From Paenibacillus peoriae KCTC 3763 (lineage in GTDB: Bacteria; Bacillota; Bacilli; Paenibacillales; Paenibacillaceae), in the NCBI RefSeq assembly GCF_000236805.1, contig NZ_AGFX01000031.1, positions 102,847 through 166,846 on the forward strand: a DNA stretch of 64,000 nt. The letters are read 5' to 3'. Below are positions 62,180 through 64,000 of the stretch, piece after piece (the first letter of the stretch is position 1; each line of letters begins with the position of its first letter). Both the position numbers and the translations under genes were made by a program. The notes below the pieces were generated by a model. The model ran no database searches. It saw only the letters and a list, made by a program, of their open reading frames with translations, and had not been told where the DNA came from.

Positions 62180-64000
62180 TTACATGAACTCTACCTTTTT
62201 GACATGACCCATCATCAGCTTCACTTTTTGACCGTCCAGCCTGGACCATTCAAACCCTAGCGACTGCAAAATACCGTCGGTCTTCTTGTTCATCGTCATG
62301 AACAACGTTTTGCTTGCTCCCTCAAAGAAGACGTTCGAATGAACGAGAATCCGGGCAACCTCCTGCTCCGTCTGTGCTTCATCGTATTTTTCAAACATGT
62401 ATTCGGCAAAATCCTCCACTGGCATCGGCTGAACTTGTATATCCGCCTGCTGCAAAAGCTTGGCAAAGGATACCATGCTAACCTGATGGCTATTAAATAG
62501 ATGATAGGTTTCATTCTTGAGATTTTTGCGGTCGAACAGCAGTACAACAGCTTTGGCGACCTCATCCACAAAGGAGAAATTCATGGTTTTATCTTGAATT
62601 GCGGGAACTCGGCCAAGTTTGATCATCGACTTTATCAGCGAATAAAATGCATTATCCAAAATATTTTCCTGGAATATCCCTGAATTGGAATCAAAAACGA
62701 GGTTCCCGACTCTGAACACATTGGAATCAAGCCCTTGTTCCCTTGCTTTAATAATCTCTTTCTCGGCTTCGAGTTTCGTCATAACGTAATAGTTATCAGA
62801 GCTTTGTCCAACATTGCAATCATATTCAGTGAACACGAAGCTGTTCTGATCTTCTATCCATCCGCTGCCTACGCTGGTGGTAGAAACAAAATTGTAGGTC
62901 TTTTTCTTCCCTGTGCTGGCAAATTCGATCAGTCTTGCGTTTCCTTCCACATTGACCGTGTGAAATTCCGAGTAATGTCCAAAATGCTTCACGTTTGCCG
63001 CCGAATTAATGATCACATCAATGATTTCGGCCAAACGCTCATAGCGCTCCCGACTCAGGCCAAAGCATTCCTGGGTTAAATCTCCGCAGAACACGTGCAC
63101 CCTGTCCTCCCAGGCATTCTCTCCGTCAAGCTCGAGGCCAAAATGGAACCTCAGCTTCGCCCATAGTCTTTCTAGCGCCTCTTCGTCACTCGTTCCCCGA
63201 ACAGGTACATAAACCTTATATTCCGTATTTTTCAGCAGTTGAAACAAAATATGAATCCCCAGATATCCTGTACCTCCTACCAGCAGAACATTACGGTAGT
63301 CGGCCCGTTCAGCAAGATTGATGCTTTCATATACCTGATTTTTCTTGCCATATTCCTTGAGACTCTCGCGCAATTTCCATACAAGACCAGGTACGCCACT
63401 TTTTCCGGCAGCTGCCGCTGCCTGTAGAGCGTATACGAATTGTTGTAATCTGCCTTTGGAATATTTGATGTGATCCGCCAAGCCGCGAATCGTCGGATAT
63501 TGAAAAATGTCGTTAATACCCACTTCAAAATCCAGCGCCAGCCTTGAAACCACCTGAATTGCCTTGATCGAATTGCCGCCCAGTCTAAAGAAATGCTCAT
63601 CAATGCCGATCAGCTTCATACCGAGAATATCCTGCCATACCTTCTGGATTTTCAGATCAGTGTCATTTCTTGGGCTGCTAAATGTATCATTGCTTCCCTG
63701 CCATTCAGGCTCAGGCAAAGCCTTTCGATCAATCTTTCCGCTTGGAGTCATCGGCATACGATCCAACTGCATAAAGCTGGACGGCACCATGTAATCAGGC
63801 AGTTCCTGCATAAGCTGTTCCCGCAGTTCTTCCGCTCCCGGTTCGCCTTCTGCTGTAAAATACGCCGCCAGATACTTCTCCTTTTGCTTGTCTTCTCTGG
63901 CGATCACTGCTGCCTCCCGGACTAGCGGATGCTTTTGCAACTGCGCTTCGATTTCCCCCAGCTCAATACGGAAGCCTCGAATTTTCACCTGATCGTCGAT
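62180..64000 (-). CDS. NRPS C-terminus: adenylation end, carrier protein, thioester reductase (partial)
   Basis: 3' part of a large nonribosomal peptide synthetase whose start lies beyond the window. It begins in the adenylation subdomain (KIRGFRIELGEIEAQL, core A8; PSGKIDRKALPEPE, core A10). A carrier protein follows with LGGNSIKAIQVVS, where the Ser carries phosphopantetheine. Then comes a terminal reductase of the NAD-binding-4 type (NVLLVGGTGYLGIHILFQLL, INSAANVKHFGHYSEFHTVN, and a Ser-Tyr-Lys set in STTSVGSG and NYYVMTKLEAEKEI). Such domains release the peptide as an aldehyde, imine or alcohol. The reductase is intact by its motifs. The product cannot be read from this fragment. Confidence 0.9.
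   Translation of the reverse strand: MDDQVKIRGFRIELGEIEAQLQKHPLVREAAVIAREDKQKEKYLAAYFTAEGEPGAEELREQLMQELPDYMVPSSFMQLDRMPMTPSGKIDRKALPEPEWQGSNDTFSSPRNDTDLKIQKVWQDILGMKLIGIDEHFFRLGGNSIKAIQVVSRLALDFEVGINDIFQYPTIRGLADHIKYSKGRLQQFVYALQAAAAAGKSGVPGLVWKLRESLKEYGKKNQVYESINLAERADYRNVLLVGGTGYLGIHILFQLLKNTEYKVYVPVRGTSDEEALERLWAKLRFHFGLELDGENAWEDRVHVFCGDLTQECFGLSRERYERLAEIIDVIINSAANVKHFGHYSEFHTVNVEGNARLIEFASTGKKKTYNFVSTTSVGSGWIEDQNSFVFTEYDCNVGQSSDNYYVMTKLEAEKEIIKAREQGLDSNVFRVGNLVFDSNSGIFQENILDNAFYSLIKSMIKLGRVPAIQDKTMNFSFVDEVAKAVVLLFDRKNLKNETYHLFNSHQVSMVSFAKLLQQADIQVQPMPVEDFAEYMFEKYDEAQTEQEVARILVHSNVFFEGASKTLFMTMNKKTDGILQSLGFEWSRLDGQKVKLMMGHVKKVEFM

Overview
The window looks like chromosome of a Paenibacillus of the polymyxa group (Bacillota). 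The grounds are strong AGGAGG-type ribosome binding sites with frequent TTG/GTG starts, Firmicutes gene families (XerS, MutS2-like, DUF4247/DUF4178/PspA, fused GlnH-GlnP, a c-di-AMP riboswitch before a LysM-3D protein), a GH74-X2-CBM3 xyloglucanase and an NRPS locus. This assignment is inference from gene content; no rRNA, tRNA or CRISPR array was seen.

Layout. 0-4.2 kb: two gene modules bounded by three dif/Xer-like 11-6-11 sites (1-28, 2666-2693, 4122-4149). The first module carries a MutS2-like ATPase lacking the Smr domain, behind a leader-peptide attenuator with two terminators. The second carries a ROK kinase. A broken integrase follows. 4.9-9.4 kb: TetR with operators around an NmrA/SDR operon, a GrpB remnant, an intact XerC/D-type recombinase with a perfect 11-6-11 palindrome behind its start, and a small ORF. 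9.5-15.7 kb: Fur-box-controlled siderophore uptake (two permeases, two binding lipoproteins, one exporter-type ABC half-transporter). 15.8-21.7 kb: rbsRKDACB ribose operon with a perfect cre/operator and a frameshifted rbsD. 21.8-27.7 kb: DsbA/FrnE-like protein, then an area rich in decayed genes (SDR with a stop, luciferase-like pseudogene, IS3 remnant) around an aldo/keto reductase and its TetR.

27.7-44.3 kb: stalk-domain secreted protein, AEC transporter, SRPBCC protein, the large xyloglucanase, GNAT, XerS, mobB-moeA, the PspA/DUF350/DUF4178/DUF4247 envelope-stress cluster, NamA-like ene-reductase, polysaccharide deacetylase, a fourth dif-like site, and the LysM-3D protein under its riboswitch. 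44.5-53 kb: GlnQ-like ATPase with fused GlnH-GlnP, M20 amidohydrolase, glgB-glgA divergent from glgC. 53-58.5 kb: two-component system with an FG-GAP-like lipoprotein and a PhnC-like ATPase, then an MFS transporter. 58.9-64 kb: HTH regulator plus HAD phosphatase, an IS3 terminal-repeat remnant, and the 3' end of an NRPS cluster (adenylation tail, carrier protein, terminal thioester reductase) followed by a condensation-fold acyltransferase.

The most interesting signal is at the left edge: a MutS2-like ATPase with a ribosome-sensing attenuator, boxed by Xer-type sites resembling the pdif modules known from Acinetobacter plasmids.
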